Assembly (NCBI GenBank): GCA_030770425.1
Contig: JASJFT010000070.1
Location: forward strand, 1-64,000
Direction of reading: 5' to 3'
DNA from: Darksidea phi
Lineage: Eukaryota > Ascomycota > Dothideomycetes > Pleosporales > Lentitheciaceae
Length of the DNA stretch: 64,000 nt
Shown here: positions 22,198 through 34,143 of the stretch, one piece after another
How positions within the stretch are numbered: the stretch's first letter is position 1
Layout of the letters: each line of letters begins with the position of its first letter
Notes under the pieces: model-generated
What the model was told of the DNA's origin: nothing
The model's input: only the letters and a program-made list of their open reading frames with translations
The model's database searches: none
Made by a program: the position numbers and the translations under genes

Positions 22198-24167
22198 TCA
22201 CGAAGCTGCCGCTCCATTCCCTCCCGCCTCACCCCTCCACTTCCAAAAGCACCGCCACCACACCCCCCTCACCGTCCAAACCTCATCCCAAGCCTTCTCC
22301 TGCCCATCTACCGGATATCCCACATACACCTGATTAGGATGTCTCATAGCCAGCGGCCACAGATGCCTCGGTCTCTGTACTAGACTGACGATCAGCGGAT
22401 ACACGTCGTCAAACACAAGGCTTCCAAGGATCCTCAGCTTGTTCTGGAACCCCGGCGCTGTTTCATGGATGAGCTGTGGGTTGTAGGTCATGGTGTCAAT
22501 GAGCGTGAAGAAGCCGCCGTAGTCGCCATATGGGGCGCGGGCTTGGAAGGCGGAAGGTGGGTCCATGTAGGAGGCGTATGAGGCGGTGTCGATGACGAAG
22601 AAGTCTTGTCGCCACGCGCGGCGGCGCATTTGGTTCGAGATGGAGAAGGTTTTGAAATGGCTGTTGGAACAGTTAGAATGTGAAGTTAAGCTATAGGCCA
22701 TTTTGGTCAAAACTTGCCGTTTCGCTGCCTCCACGTCATCGTGTGGAAGACCGACTTCCTTCCCATCAATCCATTGCAGACCCATGTTCTCCTTTATCTC
22801 GCCGAAACCTTCGACCCACTCTCCAGATCGCGAGAAATCAGCGTACAGCTTTGACTTGAAGGTTTCCCACTCTTCCTTAGACGGCGTATGCGTAAGCATA
22901 TACACCACAAACCCCCATTTCTGGTCCGACGGACCACCATGCGCCAAACTCCATTCGGTCCGTGAATGCAGAATAGTAATCCAATGTTCGCGTCCTAGGG
23001 TCTTCGGTTCGCCACGTTGCTCGCGGCGCATGTACTCGTAATTCTGCTTCATCTCTTGCACGAGAGAGTCAATGCCCTCGCGACATCGCCGAAAAGCCTC
23101 CGGGTTTTCGAGAGCTCGTTCGGAATGCGGCCAAGGGAGTTGCGCTGCTATTTCATTCCTTTCGGCTTGTCGGAGGGGCGGGGGTAACATGGAGCCTACG
23201 GCCTTGGAGTAATTACGGCGGGGCGCGGGAAAGCCAGTGAAACCGTCCAAAGGCATCATGATTACGAAGTCGGCACAGTTGTGAACCTTATAGAGATCGG
23301 CCCAGCAAGCGAGGAACTTCTTCGCATCCTCGGAAGCGTTCGCAGCACCCTTTGCGTCGGCAATAGCTTCGTACTCTGCCTTGCCTTTAGCAATAATCTC
23401 GACAAAGCGGTCATGGAGCCAGCCATATGTTCTGCCGACCATTGTTTCAAAGAGATCAGTCATGAACTCCAGCCAAAGCGCCTTCAAATCGACGCGAGCA
23501 TCGACGCCATTTTGCGCGCGTCTCGCATTCAAGGCGTCTTGGAAGACACCCAACTCTCTTGCGATGTAGTTGAAGCTATCCTTAATTCCACGGACGATAG
23601 TCGTATCACCAAGCCATACAAATGTCTTTACAACATCGCTCAAAAACTCAAACGCGAGTTGCCAATCCTTCGGGTCGTCGAGTTTCTTCTCTTTCCATCT
23701 TGCACCGGACATGGGCACCATGCCTTCCCACAACCGTGCGCGCATGCACGAGATTTTGCATGAGACAGTGACATGAAACCGATCCGGGGAGTTCAACATG
23801 CGCGACTCCAACGATGTCGGTTCGCGGTTCCACGGTGCGGGTGCCCAATCTGCATACCGTTTGCCAAATAGCGAGACTTCGTCTTCTACGATGAGGGCTA
23901 AGGTGGTCTTTGCGCCGGAGTAGAGGTTGCCTTCGAATATAAAGTCGAGGAAGAAGTAGAGTGTACTTGTAGGAAGTAGGCGATCGACTAACCATGTGAG
24001 CGCGCGTAGTCGCTCGTAGAAGAGATGCGCGCCTTACCCACTTCCAAATTATCGATCGAGTCGCGATTGAATCCCGTCCTTTTGGGTGATGGCAGAGTAA
24101 ACAAGGTATTGAAGAGCATGCCGAAGGCATCGGCGAACTCTGGAGGGATGTGTGAAGGAGGCGGCAT
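22198..24167 (-). CDS. Conserved-looking 620-residue protein of unknown function
   Basis: Three exons (24167-24038, 23987-22718, 22660-22198) give 620 residues. The sequence is rich in Trp and aromatic residues and mostly helical, with no signal peptide or clear membrane span; I recognise no catalytic motif. The first intron (23988-24037) is a 50-bp GTAAGG-TTAG intron that joins NLEV to VDRLLP. The second (22661-22717) is frame-neutral, contains TCTAACTG, ends CCAACAG and has only a GC donor (GCAAGT); removing it joins AAKR to HFKTF. If the intron is not real, 19 residues are inserted. It lies co-oriented 362 bases downstream of the Ppo oxygenase. A shared role in oxylipin metabolism is possible but has no sequence proof. 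Confidence 0.7.
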
Positions 24168-24529
24168 TGTTCGATGGAAATGAAACTTCGCAAAGCCAAA
24201 TAGAAATGATGTGAAGTTTTCCTATGTGGCATACGACGCGTCTTAATGTGTATGACGCGAAAATAATGCGGCAATGATATGCACGCGAGAAGAATCCTTC
24301 AGGATGCTGCCTGAACTCCGGACTACGCCACGCTAACTGCTGACGGGTAGGCCGGGGGAGCACGATCAGGCACCAGCCAACCATGAATACACGCTGATAG
24401 TTGACGTCGGAAATGAATGAGACAATGTCAGATGAGCATTCAATACTATATTGCAGCTTTTCGAACGTCCATAGTCCTAACTAATGCCGAAATTTGCACC
24501 CAACCACTGCACCCAACGCTAATAGCAAT
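24168..24529. other. Intergenic between two co-oriented genes
   Basis: 362 bases hold the 3' region of the Ppo gene and the promoter of the 620-residue gene. No further feature is recognised. Confidence 0.4.
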
Positions 24530-27500
24530 TTACTCGTCATAATGCAGCGTCAAACTCGTCGGTATCGGGCTCTCCCTCGAGCTAGCATCCAAGTAGTGTC
24601 TCATTTTCACCCCTCCTGCAATCTCATGCTCCGTGATCGTAAACCTGCCCTGTCGTCCTGGAGCCCTTCTCACATTCTTCAACTTAAACACCTCCCTCAG
24701 CGTAGCAACAAGGGAGCATCCCACCAGCCTAGCGCCGAAGCAGAAATGAAGACCGTGGCCCAAGAGAATATAGTCCTTGAGCGGGCGGTGCGGGTTGAGC
24801 TTTTCGGGGTCGGGAAATGCGGTTGGGTCCATGGCGGCTTTGGATGTCGCGATTAGGATTGTGGTGCCAGCGGGGATGTGGACGGGGCCCCGCACGCCGT
24901 CGTTTACGGTGATGTCTCTGGCGGCAACGCGGGGTAGGCCGGGCACTACCCCCGCATGGCGCATACCTTCGTATACGAAGCCTTGCAGCTCCCGCTCGGA
25001 GTCGGCGTCATCCATGTTCGCGAGCTCAATGATACGTTCCTTGTACTGCTCGTACCCAGGGCTGAGGTATAGATCGATTAGAAGTGAGGCTTGCTGTGTG
25101 AGATTGCCAGCGACAGGCGCACCCATACCAATACAATCACCAACCAAATCCCCTATTGGCAACTTCGTATCATTGAGCGCATGATAAAGACGGTCAGCTG
25201 TTGGTCCAACCTCGAAAGCGCTGCCTTTGGCCATCCAGTCAACAACGTGCTCCTTGAGCCCTTGCTGAGTCTTGAGATGTGTTTCAAAGATCTTGCGCAA
25301 ACCCTCCCCCGCTTTCATCGCACCTTCGCGCAGTTTCCACTCATTACCAGGGATGATATTGAAGCTTTGGTACATGAAGAGGACAAGATAAGCGGTGAAG
25401 GCTTCGTAGATGGATAAGAGGCCGCGAGGCTGCTCGGGAGTCTTGAGAGGGAGGGCAAAGCGGTCTGCGAGCCATAGGATTGGCGTGATGTTGGTGACAT
25501 CGCGCACGATATCGATAGATTTCCTGCCCTTGGTAAATGACAATGAGTTCTTCTCGATAAGCTTCTTCACGTTGGTGGTGAAGAAAGCGGACACGTTCTT
25601 CTCAAAGTTTTCCTCAAAGAAGACCTTGTGTAGAATGTTAGACCGCTCATCGTGCCGCTTGGCATCGTCCCAGCCAATCATAAAATCGTGACCGTCAGTG
25701 CAGTTACGAATCGCTGCTTGATACATAACGCGGAAGTTGTCGCGGTCTTCCCAGACCCTTTTGCAGGCCTCGTGGGTTTGAATGCTGATGAGCTCACGGT
25801 CGCTGGGCATCCGAGCAATGTCGTACTTGTGAAGAACGCCGTTGTCCTTGAGGATGCTTTTAGCCGCTTCAGGTGTGTAAAAGGGTAGCAGAACGTAGGG
25901 CGAAGTACCCTGAAAAGCAGTGGGCAGACCATTGAAAAAGAGCTTCGGCAGGACGCCCCCGTACGCGCCGCTTGGGCTAGCATCCTGCAGCTTAGCCGCA
26001 CCCCAGTGCGTCAACGTGTTGCTGTTGAAATCGTAACTCAAGAAGCGATCACCCCGCACGAGCGCAACCGCATCATCGAGAATACCGCGACCGGTAGTCT
26101 GACCGGGACAGACACCGCTGCCGGGCATAGCAGGCTTCGTACATTCAGCCATCAGGCCGGGGTAGAGCTCCATATTTTCGATGTTTCCATAGAGAAGCTC
26201 CGCCGCCCGAGCAACCTCCTTGTCGGGGTTCCAGTCCTCAAAGGTTTCGTATGCCTTCAGATTCAGATAGCGTCGGAACTCGTTGAGTGTGCAGACGTTG
26301 AACACGTTGCGTGCCTGCAGCTGACCCATAATGTCGACGATTTTGAGACTCGCTGGAGTGCCATGTGCACCGAATTCATGCGCCGGTTCTTCAACGCAAC
26401 TCTTGATCAGATCCGCGAGCTCGCTGTCCTTGAAGCGTCCGTCTGGTCCTCGCTTGAGGCCGCCGAAGGTCCAAGACCGTGGCTCCGTCTCCACCAACTT
26501 GTGGCCATAGTCCTTCATGATTTGGTGATACATTTCGACAGTTACCTCTTCGACTGACTGGATGTCTGGGAACGTATGTCGGATAATGTCCTCCATCCAC
26601 TTGTCGTCGGCGGCGCTTAAAGCGGCATGCCAGTGGTAGAGTACAGCAAATTCGACCGAAACAACATTGCCACTTCCGCGTTCGACGCGCTTGCCGCGAT
26701 CTTTGATTTCTTTGCCGAGATCGAGCGACCATTCAGACTTGGCACGTGGTGTGTTGAGAATGGCGGAGACATAGTCATGCAATACGACAGACGCAAAGAA
26801 GCCAACGTTGATGTTGCGGGTAATTTGGAAGATGTCTTCATCTTGCCTGTGACGCATGTAAGTTCCTGGTTGGGTGATGGCTTGCTTTCTACTTACCACT
26901 TCTGGCCATCCTTGTCTAGCTCGTCCCATGGTTTGTATTTCCCATCCTCGTTCACCGAGAGCAGTCCTTCAGCAATGACGTTATGATTCCGAGAAAACAT
27001 GAGGAGCACTGCGACGACACCCGGGGGCATCATCATGATACGTTCCGAGGCAATCGAATCGGGGTAGATCAAGCCGTTGTGGTAGGTCCGCACCCGCACT
27101 TGTTCCTTCTCAGTGTTGCCGTACAGCGTGCTGAGGTCTACGTAGCTCGACGTCTCGTTGATCCACTGGTTTTTGCGGTTGGTCTGGAAGCATTCGTGGA
27201 TGACGACCGTGGCGAAGGAGAAGAAGAGTCGGTTGAGACCAGACGGGTGCTTTCGGAACGGTCCCTTGCGCTTGAGCAGGGCTTCGTAGACGTCCTCCAC
27301 GTTGGGGAGATTCGGGCCCTTGGGCTTTAGCGGTGGCACGCTGCGGGAGTAGGGCGACCCAGCCTTGCCCATCTCAGGGTGCCATGGACTGTTGTTGCCG
27401 CCGTCATGTCGTCGATATCGAGAGGACGGGCCCGCGAGGGCCGGTGGAGGGTGCGGCAGGTCATGCCAGAGCATCTTGATGAAGGCATCGGAGACCTTTG

Positions 27501-27774
27501 CACTGAGGCCACTGTTCAACGGTAGCTCTTGGAGCATGGCAACTCCGTGCTCGAGCAAGAGCTCCTTGTCGTCGATAGGCTCCCCGCTTGCCAACTGGGG
27601 GATGGCTTCGAGCATGGTCGCGCCATTCTTGAAGCCCAGATTGGCGAGGTCCTGGACAATACTCGTTTTCTCGCTGCTCGTCATGCCGCTGGATGCTTCT
27701 GCAGCCCTTCCATCTGAGGCCTTCGTCGGCTTCTTCTTTATACTCCCAATGAGGGAGCGCAGCTGGTTAGTCAT
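24530..27774 (-). CDS. ppo: Psi-producing oxygenase (fatty acid dioxygenase-P450 fusion)
   Basis: Two exons (27774-26897, 26846-24530) give 1064 residues, the length of linoleate diol synthases (PpoA type). The N-terminal heme peroxidase/dioxygenase domain carries the distal His193 (VVIHECF), SSYVDLSTLYG, and YHWH at 363-366 with the radical-forming Tyr363 and proximal His366. The C-terminal P450-like domain has GHGLHFCFG with Cys995 present, unlike PpoC-type enzymes that lost it, and GNLTQ (Asn874, Gln877), matching the residues PpoA uses to isomerise the hydroperoxide. It therefore probably converts oleic or linoleic acid to an 8-hydroperoxide and then to a diol. These psi-factor oxylipins regulate sporulation and secondary metabolism. 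Regiochemistry (5,8 versus 7,8) is not certain. It is divergent from the DUF2235 gene. Confidence 0.93.
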
Positions 27775-29092
27775 TGTGAGGGGTTGGTGCGGGGTTGTAC
27801 GACTGTGGACGGAGGAGATGAGCGTGCTGGTGGTCCAAGGAGGCCTTAAAGAGCTCCCGAGACCATTTGCTTGGGGTTAGCTCGTGAAGCCCAGCGGGAT
27901 GGACGAGGACACGGATAGGCCATATGAAGTAGGGTCTCAGCGCGTGTGTTGCAGCTGCTCGGGACGGGTTGAGCGAGATGCAGGACCATGACCAGAGAGA
28001 GGAAGTGATCTGCCTCAGTCGGCGAGACCACCACACGGCCTCGCCAATGAGGGCTGCCGAAGCTATGACACAAATGAAATGCAACTGGCAGAGGGTGCAT
28101 GGCGGTGAGATGTGAATGGTGCGTTGTCCGGCGGTGGGGGATGCCGTGGAGAATCATCACGACATTGATTGGAAGGCAGAATGCGATCGTGGGCGTGCAG
28201 GGTGGTGGAGCTACGGGAGCGAGGAGAGCTGGGCTGAGCTGGGTTGAGCTGGGTTGAGCTGGGTTGGGACCACGGAAGCGACGGCGGCCAGGGTTGCTCC
28301 TCCCTGATTGGTGCTATTTACCCCCTAAGCGCTGTCGGATCGGCCCTAGCGAGCGTCCGCGCTTCCCTTCCCGCACGTCCCTCACCTCTCTTCATCTCTC
28401 TCCCCTCTCCGATCCTGCACGACTTCGACTAGGTATCCGTCCGCATCAAGCCTCTCTTCGGGCGATCGCAATACGCATCGCTCAGCTACAGCTATGTGAC
28501 GTACCCCGCCGTCCATGCTCAGCTCCAATCAGCCGCATCAAGTTACATCGTAGAATGTAGATCATGCAGCGTCGGAAGCCATGGTAGCACGATCCATGTT
28601 TTGTGCACAAATCATAGAACTAATGTAATAGCGTCGCGCTCACAATGCGGTTTGGTGCAACCGCACCTCCCAGCGCTGATCGCGATCGGACTGCTCCCAG
28701 ACGGCGTTCTGGTGGATGATTACCTAGCGACATGGACAGCACACGACGATCCGAACCCGATAGGTCCAGCTGCCCGAGTCGCACACCTTGAGAGGCAAGG
28801 CGGCATCACATGCAGTGGGGCAGAGAGTCAGCCACATTATCGACGCCTGGTTGGGAGAGCGGTAGTTGAATGTTGATCACGGCGTCTGTGGACGCCGCCT
28901 AACGCATCACTCCCCAAGCAAAACAAGGTTCCCAGACCCCGAAGCTACCCAGCGCTTTAGTTGCGTAAAGGTATGCTTATGTCTGTCCCCGTCCAGACAC
29001 ATCCCTCTCTGACGGTGTCGCAAAGTCTTGCCCACACCAACCGCACATTACCAATCGCAAAGCCAACAGAGAGCTTTTCGCGGCCGGCCAAG
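27775..29092. promoter_or_regulatory. Long divergent promoter region of ppo and DUF2235 gene
   Basis: 1.3 kb of head-to-head intergenic DNA with no supported gene. It contains four tandem copies of a 10-bp unit at 28226-28265 and pyrimidine-rich stretches near 28370-28410. Its length suggests complex regulation, which would suit an oxylipin synthase, but no specific factor site can be assigned. Confidence 0.45.
28226..28265. repeat. 10-bp tandem repeat, 4 copies
   Basis: Four contiguous GAGCTGGGYT units. The repeat is near-perfect, with a single C/T difference in the first unit. Confidence 0.85.
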
Positions 29093-31088
29093 ATGAGCAA
29101 CGTCAACCGGCAGGGCTCATACCCCATTCATTCGTCCGAATACACTCCAAGCACGACTACCGCGCGAACGAGTTCGGTCGCCGAGAACAATGCGACACTC
29201 CCGACGTCTCTTCGCGCCCTCAAGGATTCTAGGTATGTTGCATGGTTCAGGAATACGCCGTGCTTCGGTGTACCAAGACTTTCAGCCAGTCAAGTTGAGC
29301 AATCACCAACCGAAATCTTAGGGTGCCCAACGGCCACCGCCGAACCGTTGTCATCTGCCTTGACGGCACTGGCGATCGCTTCGATAATGACAACAGCAAT
29401 GTCGTCCACTTCGTTTCGTGTTTGAAGAAGCACACACCTGATCAGTACGTCCCTGGTCTCGCATTTCCATTACCCCTCGAAAACCGAGCCACCCTAACGC
29501 GCGTTCGTTAGACAAGTCACCTACTACCAATCTGGCATCGGCACCTACGACAAGGGCGGACTTAAGAATGGCATTGGAGCGGCGCTGGATATGTCAGTCG
29601 GCAGTGGCTTGGGTATACACATAAAAGACGCCTACCGATTTCTCATGCAGAACTACCGCGAAGGCGACAGAATCTGTCTCTTCGGATTTTCCCGTGGTGC
29701 CTACACTGTTCGCTGCCTTGCAGGCATGCTCCATAAAGTCGGCCTCCTGCCCGCCAGCAATGGTGCGCAAGTCAACTTCGCCTATGATTTCTACAAAGAC
29801 GACTCTCCAGAGGGCTGGAAAATGAGTGCGCAGTTCAAGAGGACGTTCTGTACTAATGTTGACGTGTATTTTATCGGCGTCTGGGACTGCGTAGCAAGCG
29901 TGGGCTTCATTCCACGGAAGCTACCGTTTAGTAAGAGTCCGACGAACTCAATTCATTACTTCCGGCATGCCATTGCTCTGGATGAGCATCGTTCGAAGTT
30001 CAAAGTTTGTCAATGGCGGCAGCAGGATCCAGACGTCAAAAAGAGCGACACAGTTGAGAAGACACTAGCGGAGAAATCTGGGATCGGCCGTTTCTATCAT
30101 CGTCAGAAATCGTCGCACGGCATGCACAAGACGCCGAATGGCAAGCCTGTAGCGAACGGTGAGGGGCACTCGAATCCCTTTCTCGACACCGATCCCCGTG
30201 CAAATGGCAAAAGCCTACGCCGATCCGAGACAGATATCGAGCAGGAGAAGCTTGAGGCTTACTTCGAAGCATATGAAGATAGCCATGGACCGCGCAGGCG
30301 TATAGACACCGACGCCTTAGAAGTGTGGTTCATGGGTGCTCATGGTACGTATATCACCCTTTTTGCGCTTTGCTTTGAGATGTACGAATCGTTTAAAAGC
30401 TTCTTGGGTTCCATTTTCCGGTCACCGGCATGTGAACAATTGCTGACCTTACCAAAACGTAGCGGATATTGGGGGAGGAGCTGTCGCCAACGAGGTCCGC
30501 CACCGGCTCTCTCATATACCACTTCGTTGGATGCTTCGTCAGTGCTTCGATTGCAACACCGGGATTCTATTCGACACGTCAGCCCTCATCGAGCAGGGGC
30601 TTGACATCCATGCTCTCTATCCCGTATACCGACCGCCTGTGCAACCCACGTGCGGGCCACCACCTGCACTTTTGGAGAAGTACGAGAAGAACAAGGTGCC
30701 ACCTCTCCGATGGCGGCGCGCCCTGTTCGCCGTCGGCGAAGATGATGTCGCCACCGAGATCTTCGGTAAAGAGCATCACGATAACCATCACGTAGCATTA
30801 CTATCTGAAAGCGCCGAGGACCATTTCGATGCCATGGCGCCCGTCAATGATCAACTTGCAGTAGCAAAGGGCTGGTGGATCCTCGAGTTCTGGCCCGTAA
30901 AGATGAGGGTCTTGGCCCGCAGCGGGATCGAGTGGGAGAAGAGAGTGCGCTGCAATATGGGCAGATATCGTGCGGTGCGCGAGACCGAGCCTAAGATGCA
31001 CTGGACTGTACAGTATATGGTGAACGAGGGGAAATATACAATCAAAGGGAGGGTTAATCGTGAGACCGTTTGGCAGGTTGTGGCATAA
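29093..31088 (+). CDS. DUF2235 alpha/beta-hydrolase-like protein
   Basis: Four exons (29093-29232, 29322-29444, 29512-30344, 30473 region corrected to 30463-31088) give 573 residues. After a disordered Ser/Thr-rich N-terminus comes VVICLDGTGDRFDNDNSNV, the opening block of DUF2235. A nucleophile elbow GFSRGAY follows (LFGFSRGAYTVR), then VDVYFIGVWDCVASVG and HYFRHAIALDEHRSKF. The third intron (118 bp) separates MGAHG from ADIGGG, a conserved junction with catalytic-looking His and Asp. DUF2235 proteins include Tle1-type phospholipases in bacteria; fungal members are mostly untested. A charged insertion (about residues 235-290) is low-complexity. Likely an intracellular esterase or lipase. Confidence 0.88.
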
Positions 31089-32991
31089 GTAGGTACCACC
31101 ACATGTTCGAGTAACTTTAGGGACCGAAGGAAATGCCAACGGAAACGATATTGTGTATACCAGTCCTATCTAGAGTATCGAAAGAGAAAGTCGCATCGAT
31201 CCTATGCCTGTTTCATGTTTCACCGACTGGACCCTTGGCCGCTCTTATACCCGTTCTGCTTTCCCTCAGAAACGAGTTCTCTGCAACGGCACATGCGGTC
31301 AAAAATACAGCGAGGCACGTATTGCCGAGTCTAGAGCAGCATCCATGTTTATTTGAACGGTACACAGGGACTTGGCGTCGCTCCTTCCTCGAACGCCGTC
31401 GGCTTGACGGATGCCAGAGGACTATCCAGCATTATGAGGATGGATGAGTACAGATATTTTGCTTTCACTCATGCTTTACATATGCTCATTTTTTTTGTAC
31501 GCATAGTAACCACTCCTTTTCCTGTTGGTTTGTCATTCCTCCACTTTCCTCTGGAAGCTTTTTCGATCCGCTTTTCTTTAATTTTTACAGCGCCGCCATA
31601 TCCTCCTCCACCATGATCGGCGGAAAGACCCACGAGGTTTCCAACTCGGATTCAACGGCGATCGCGGTACTGAGTCCCGCCTGGCGCTATAACCTAAGAT
31701 GGGGCTAGGCGCCTATCAAGGGCAAGGACATCAACCATTCCAACATCATCGCGCACATGGATGCTGATCCATCACCTTATACCGCCAAAGCTCCTGCGAA
31801 ATCTACCGCCACGTTCTCTTCCCTAATGCTCCTGGCCCAGCCCTATAGAATGTTTCGAGCAAAAAGACGCACAGGGATCGGGATCATGCGAAGGACTTCC
31901 CGGTTTGGAAGCAGCGCTTTGTTCGACCTCTGTGCGGGCTGCGAGCTCGCAGTGCGGTTTCTGGCGTTGGTGATATCGATGTTGACAGCTTACGCTGTGG
32001 CCGGAGTGTTTCGTTGCGCAGCTAGTGACACTTTGCTATTTCGCTTGGCATATATATATGTACATGCTTCTTAGCTATTAGGCTAATATGTAGGTTCATG
32101 AGGTTCAGGATACACTTTCTCTGGCATCTTTAATCTCATATTGCGTGTTGTTTCCACCGAAACCTGCCATTGGCCGACACGTGGAAGGCTGGATGGTACG
32201 AGGCACAAGTGAGGAGCCTGGGGTCTGGTATTTGCATGACTCTAATACAGTAACAGTTACAGCTACGTGCCTGAAAATATAATGGTTCGCATATTCTCAG
32301 GTGTTCCTTGACATTTTACGAATCTTTTCGCACCTTGAACCCCTCGATCTCGTTCCCAGCGCACCCTGCATCGATGCCGCTTCATAACCCAGTAGTAGCA
32401 ACACTCCGAATATTCGCCCATGCACAGCTGCGGATCCCCGATCATCCACCCCCAAGGTTGCAATGTTGTTCACGTAACGGGAATGCGACGCTTGGGAGCG
32501 TTGGCGAACTAATGTCCAAGAGAACCGCTAGTCCGAGTTCGGATAGCGGTAAGATGTGGCACCTTACCCTCGGTTTGGGTTTCTCGCTTTTTTCTTCAAC
32601 ACTCACCCCATGCATGCTCATCGTAGTCGCATCAGCTCGTCCTTCCCGACTCTCGAACCGCTAGTACGCGCCGCTTGCCAGTACCGCCAATCCCTCGGTC
32701 GGAGTTGGCAGCTGAGGATATGCACGGCTCGCTAGTCAGAGTCTTTCGTCTACTTCCTGCAACCACTGTTGCCATCGTGGCGGAATCTCCAGGCAGAACG
32801 GGTCCCGGCGACGCTATGGAAATACTGAAGCAAAACATACATTTACTTGAAATGCTAACTGCTATACAAAGCACAGAACGATGCCCTCGGCAAAAGGACC
32901 TAGGGGACATTCAGAAGAATGATCGTGAAAAATAAATAACCATTTAAAAAGCTAAACTATGTCATTTTAGAGTCACGCGACAAAGTACTGT
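31089..32991. other. Intergenic, gene-poor
   Basis: 1.9 kb with several short ORFs on both strands (31757, 32308, 32675) that have no recognisable domain or intron logic. A stretch near 31610-31790 (from ATGATCGGCGG) reads protein-like for about 30 codons before a stop and may be a decayed gene. Confidence 0.35.
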
Positions 32992-33635
32992 CTAACTCTC
33001 CCACAGTAACAAAATTCCTTGCAATGCGGAAAGTACAGCTAGCATACACGTTCCGACGTCAAATCCCAGATTAGCATCTCTCCATCCAGCACCTATCGCA
33101 ACACCCGCGGAAGTCGACAAAACAAGTGCGATGAGTAGCCACATCGCTGCCATCCTCCTATCAATCTCCGTATAACCCAAGCACGCGGTTCGACGTTTGG
33201 TATTCGCCTTTTCGTCGAGGAGGTAACTGGCAACGCATGCAGATGCGGGCGATGTACGTGTTTCAAGAAAGGCGGAGGTGAGGAAGTCGTCCCGAACGAT
33301 TTGGGCACTATGTACCAGCTTCATTGTTTGTGCTTCGGGTTCAAGCGCCTATACACCTGGTTAAGCAGGGGAAAGACGATACGGTATGGACTCACTCTTT
33401 TCAGATCGACCCATCCAATCACGATCTTCGTCATGAAGAAAGTATTACGCCACCGCCGATACGAGAAGGAGAGCTTCCCTCCTTCGCCTAGATACGTGGT
33501 TTGAAGCCTTTCTACCACTGCGACGTTCGATTCTCCATGTGTAATCTGGACCTTGTGGAGTTGGCGGTCGGCGGAGACGACGTAGATCCATCCATTAGTT
33601 GTGGATGGTGCAGCGTTCTGGGGTGCGTCCATCAT
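32992..33635 (-). CDS. Unknown two-exon protein with C-terminal membrane segments
   Basis: Exons 33635-33396 and 33348-32992 give 198 residues. The 47-bp intron has a GTGAGT donor and a TATAG acceptor; the earlier CCAG acceptor would hit a stop. The N-terminal half is soluble (NGWIYVV, YLGEGGKL). Two hydrophobic segments near the C-terminus (MWLLIALVLSTSAGVAIGAG and CMLAVLSALQGILLLW) suggest a membrane hairpin. I recognise no family. Upstream exons cannot be excluded. Confidence 0.6.
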
Positions 33636-34143
33636 GGCACGTCTTCTCTATACAGCTTTGAGAAGTTTTCGGTCTTGTCGGATCTGTTATGCTTCGCATA
33701 CCTTTCACGGCACAATGCCGCCCTTATAGTCAAGTCCCCCAATCCGGGGTTTCTCAGAAACAGCCAACCAATCAAGCTCTCTGCCCCCTACATCAACACC
33801 AGGTGAGCGCAATTGCCCAATGTGCTGGACACCGCGCCGTGAACGACCTTACTAAACTCCTCAAAACTCGCAGCACGCCGTGTGTGCGGACCAAAGACGC
33901 AATATGCAGCGCAAAGTCCCCTCGCACATGTTCCGATACGCACATCCTGTGCTAAAGCAATGCTAGAGATCTGCGCCTCTTGTGGCGTACTTACCACCAA
34001 TCAGATGCCTAAGCGCCGGTGGCTGAGCGCACCGGTTGTGCGCAAGTTTACCAACGCTCCGTCAGCTGCATCACCCGCATCATGTTCATATTTCTGTTTC
34101 CACCGGATTCTAATGCGAAAAATCTCGATCCTACTTTCTTTCG
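33636..34143. other. Divergent intergenic region
   Basis: Promoter region between the membrane-protein gene (-) and the zinc-finger gene (+). Short ORFs here have no recognisable content. Confidence 0.35.
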
